From NCBI GenBank assembly GCA_009702305.1, contig WLIH01000169.1:1-6312 (forward strand): 6,312 bases of DNA. The letters are read 5' to 3'. This document shows positions 5,859 through 6,312 of the stretch, one piece after another (the first letter of the stretch is position 1; every line of letters begins with the position of its first letter). The notes beneath the pieces are model-generated. The model was given only the letters and a program-made list of their open reading frames with translations, did no database searches and was not told the origin of the DNA. The position numbers and the translations under genes are program-made. This stretch comes from Actinomycetota bacterium (GTDB lineage: Bacteria; Actinomycetota; Actinomycetes; Propionibacteriales; Nocardioidaceae).

Positions 5859-6140
5859 AAGACCGGGAAGCTCGCCGTACTGCTGCTCGATCAGCGCCAG
5901 GCGCTTCGCACGACTCCAGCCCTGGACCTGCTTCTCCCTGGCGAACGCTGCGCCGACGTGCTCGTGCTCCTCGCACCAGACCAGCTCGACGGGCCGCCGC
6001 AGGCGTGTGTACGCCGCTCCCCGGCCGATCTGGTGCTCGTACAGCCGCCGCTCCAGGTCGCGCGTGCTCCCGACGTAGAGCGAACCATCGGAGCAACGCA
6101 GCATGTAGACGAAGGCCATGCCCCCAGGCTCGACCACCAT
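5841..6140 (-). CDS. Single-domain GIY-YIG nuclease associated with palindromic repeats
   Basis: The 99-residue protein is almost entirely one GIY-YIG endonuclease domain. The GIY equivalent is FVYMLRC (10-16, Y12), followed by LYVGST (21-26, Y22 and G24), the conserved arginine and histidine in DLERRLYEH (28-36), and the metal-binding glutamate E69 in AREKQVQGW. All expected active-site residues are present, so it is probably a metal-dependent DNA nuclease of the small UPF0213/YhbQ-like kind. No DNA-recognition domain is attached apart from a basic C-terminus (LSRKRR). The ATG at 6138-6140 has GGAG 6 bases upstream and is preferred. A second ATG at 6117-6119 would start MAFVYML, closer to homologues, but has poor ribosome-binding spacing. 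The first codons overlap a repeat-end motif (CTCGACCACC, 6129-6138). The gene stands alone, flanked by repeats in opposite orientations. Its biological role is unknown. Confidence 0.88.
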   Translation of the reverse strand: MVVEPGGMAFVYMLRCSDGSLYVGSTRDLERRLYEHQIGRGAAYTRLRRPVELVWCEEHEHVGAAFAREKQVQGWSRAKRLALIEQQYGELPGLSRKRR

Positions 6141-6146
6141 CTACGA

Positions 6147-6150
6147 CTCC
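6147..6150 (-). promoter_or_regulatory. Ribosome binding site of the GIY-YIG gene
   Basis: GGAG on the minus strand lies 6 bases before the ATG at 6140. It favours the longer 99-residue reading over the internal ATG at 6119. Confidence 0.55.
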
Positions 6151-6170
6151 GCCAGCGGCCCTGACGCGTC

Positions 6171-6179
6171 TGTGGACAA
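6171..6179 (-). other. DnaA-box-like 9-mer
   Basis: The minus strand reads TTGTCCACA, which equals the actinobacterial DnaA box consensus. It is single, about 31 bp upstream of the GIY-YIG start and next to repeat R5. One perfect 9-mer in 6.3 kb can arise by chance, so binding is only possible. Confidence 0.3.
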
Positions 6180-6180
6180 C

Positions 6181-6237
6181 GGTCTCGATACGCCCACTCG
6201 CTGGCGCTCGCGGGCTACTCGACCACCGAGGGCGCGT
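6181..6237 (+). repeat. Dispersed palindromic repeat, full copy R5
   Basis: The copy begins GGTCTCGATACGCCC and ends CTCGACCACCGAGGGCGC. It is identical over 55 bp to R6, 77 bp further on. It lies upstream of the GIY-YIG gene in the opposite orientation to R3/R4 at the gene's other end. Confidence 0.85.
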
Positions 6238-6257
6238 GGCAACGACCACCCTCCTTG

Positions 6258-6312
6258 GGTCTCGATACGCCCACTCGCTGGCGCTCGCGGGCTACTCGAC
6301 CACCGAGGGCGC
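6258..6312 (+). repeat. Dispersed palindromic repeat R6, running off the window
   Basis: The 55 bases to the window end are identical to 6181-6235. The 22-bp spacer between R5 and R6 contains another CGACCACC end fragment (6243-6250). The copy probably continues beyond the window. Confidence 0.82.

Noticed and set aside
5505..6164. Plus-strand frame spanning the repeats and the GIY-YIG region
   Set aside because: It consists of translated repeats and the antisense of the nuclease gene. No ribosome binding site or protein signature was seen.
5545..6312. Classical insertion sequence
   Set aside because: There is no DDE or serine/tyrosine transposase, and no target duplication can be identified. 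The only gene is a GIY-YIG nuclease.

Overview
The window comes from a high-GC actinobacterium. Codon third positions are almost all G or C, GTG starts are used, and one gene is a TIGR03089-family protein, a family known only from Actinobacteria. The dispersed palindromic repeats at the right end look to me like those common in Nocardioides and relatives, so Nocardioidaceae is my best guess, made from memory rather than a search.

Left part (1-2552). A DUF3105 membrane-anchored extracytoplasmic protein, cut at its 5' end, runs rightward and converges on a mannose-1-phosphate guanylyltransferase (GDP-mannose synthesis) on the minus strand. A perfect 16-bp inverted repeat at their junction probably terminates transcription both ways; it lies inside the end of the guanylyltransferase gene. 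That gene is divergent from a TIGR03089 gene. Only 22 bp separate the two start codons, and each start has a TAnnnT -10 hexamer exactly 6 bases upstream. Both mRNAs are therefore probably leaderless, and their -10 elements overlap on a CTAG.

Middle (2549-5460). A large secreted N-acetylmuramoyl-L-alanine amidase (Sec signal, PGRP/amidase_2 zinc domain, long FG-GAP/VCBS repeat region) runs leftward and overlaps the TIGR03089 stop codon by 4 bp. Upstream of its start is a row of phased 9-bp direct repeats resembling the GTCACAgcg repeats described for the response regulator MtrA. This suggests control of the hydrolase by the MtrAB cell-wall/cell-division system.

Right part (5461-6312). This accessory patch holds a 99-aa single-domain GIY-YIG nuclease gene surrounded by copies of a palindromic repeat (GGTCTCGATAC ... 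TACTCGACCACC). Copies next to the gene's 3' end face the opposite way from those upstream of it. A 105-bp tandem duplication carries one repeat plus the last six codons of the nuclease gene, so the repeat and the gene tail have moved or duplicated as a unit. This nuclease-plus-repeat arrangement is the best candidate here for an undescribed system. It resembles in logic, not in homology, the REP/RAYT pairs of Proteobacteria.

Apart from the accessory patch, the genes share a cell-envelope theme: mannosyl donor synthesis, a secreted peptidoglycan hydrolase and a membrane-anchored extracytoplasmic protein. No tRNA, rRNA, CRISPR array or classical IS transposase was seen.
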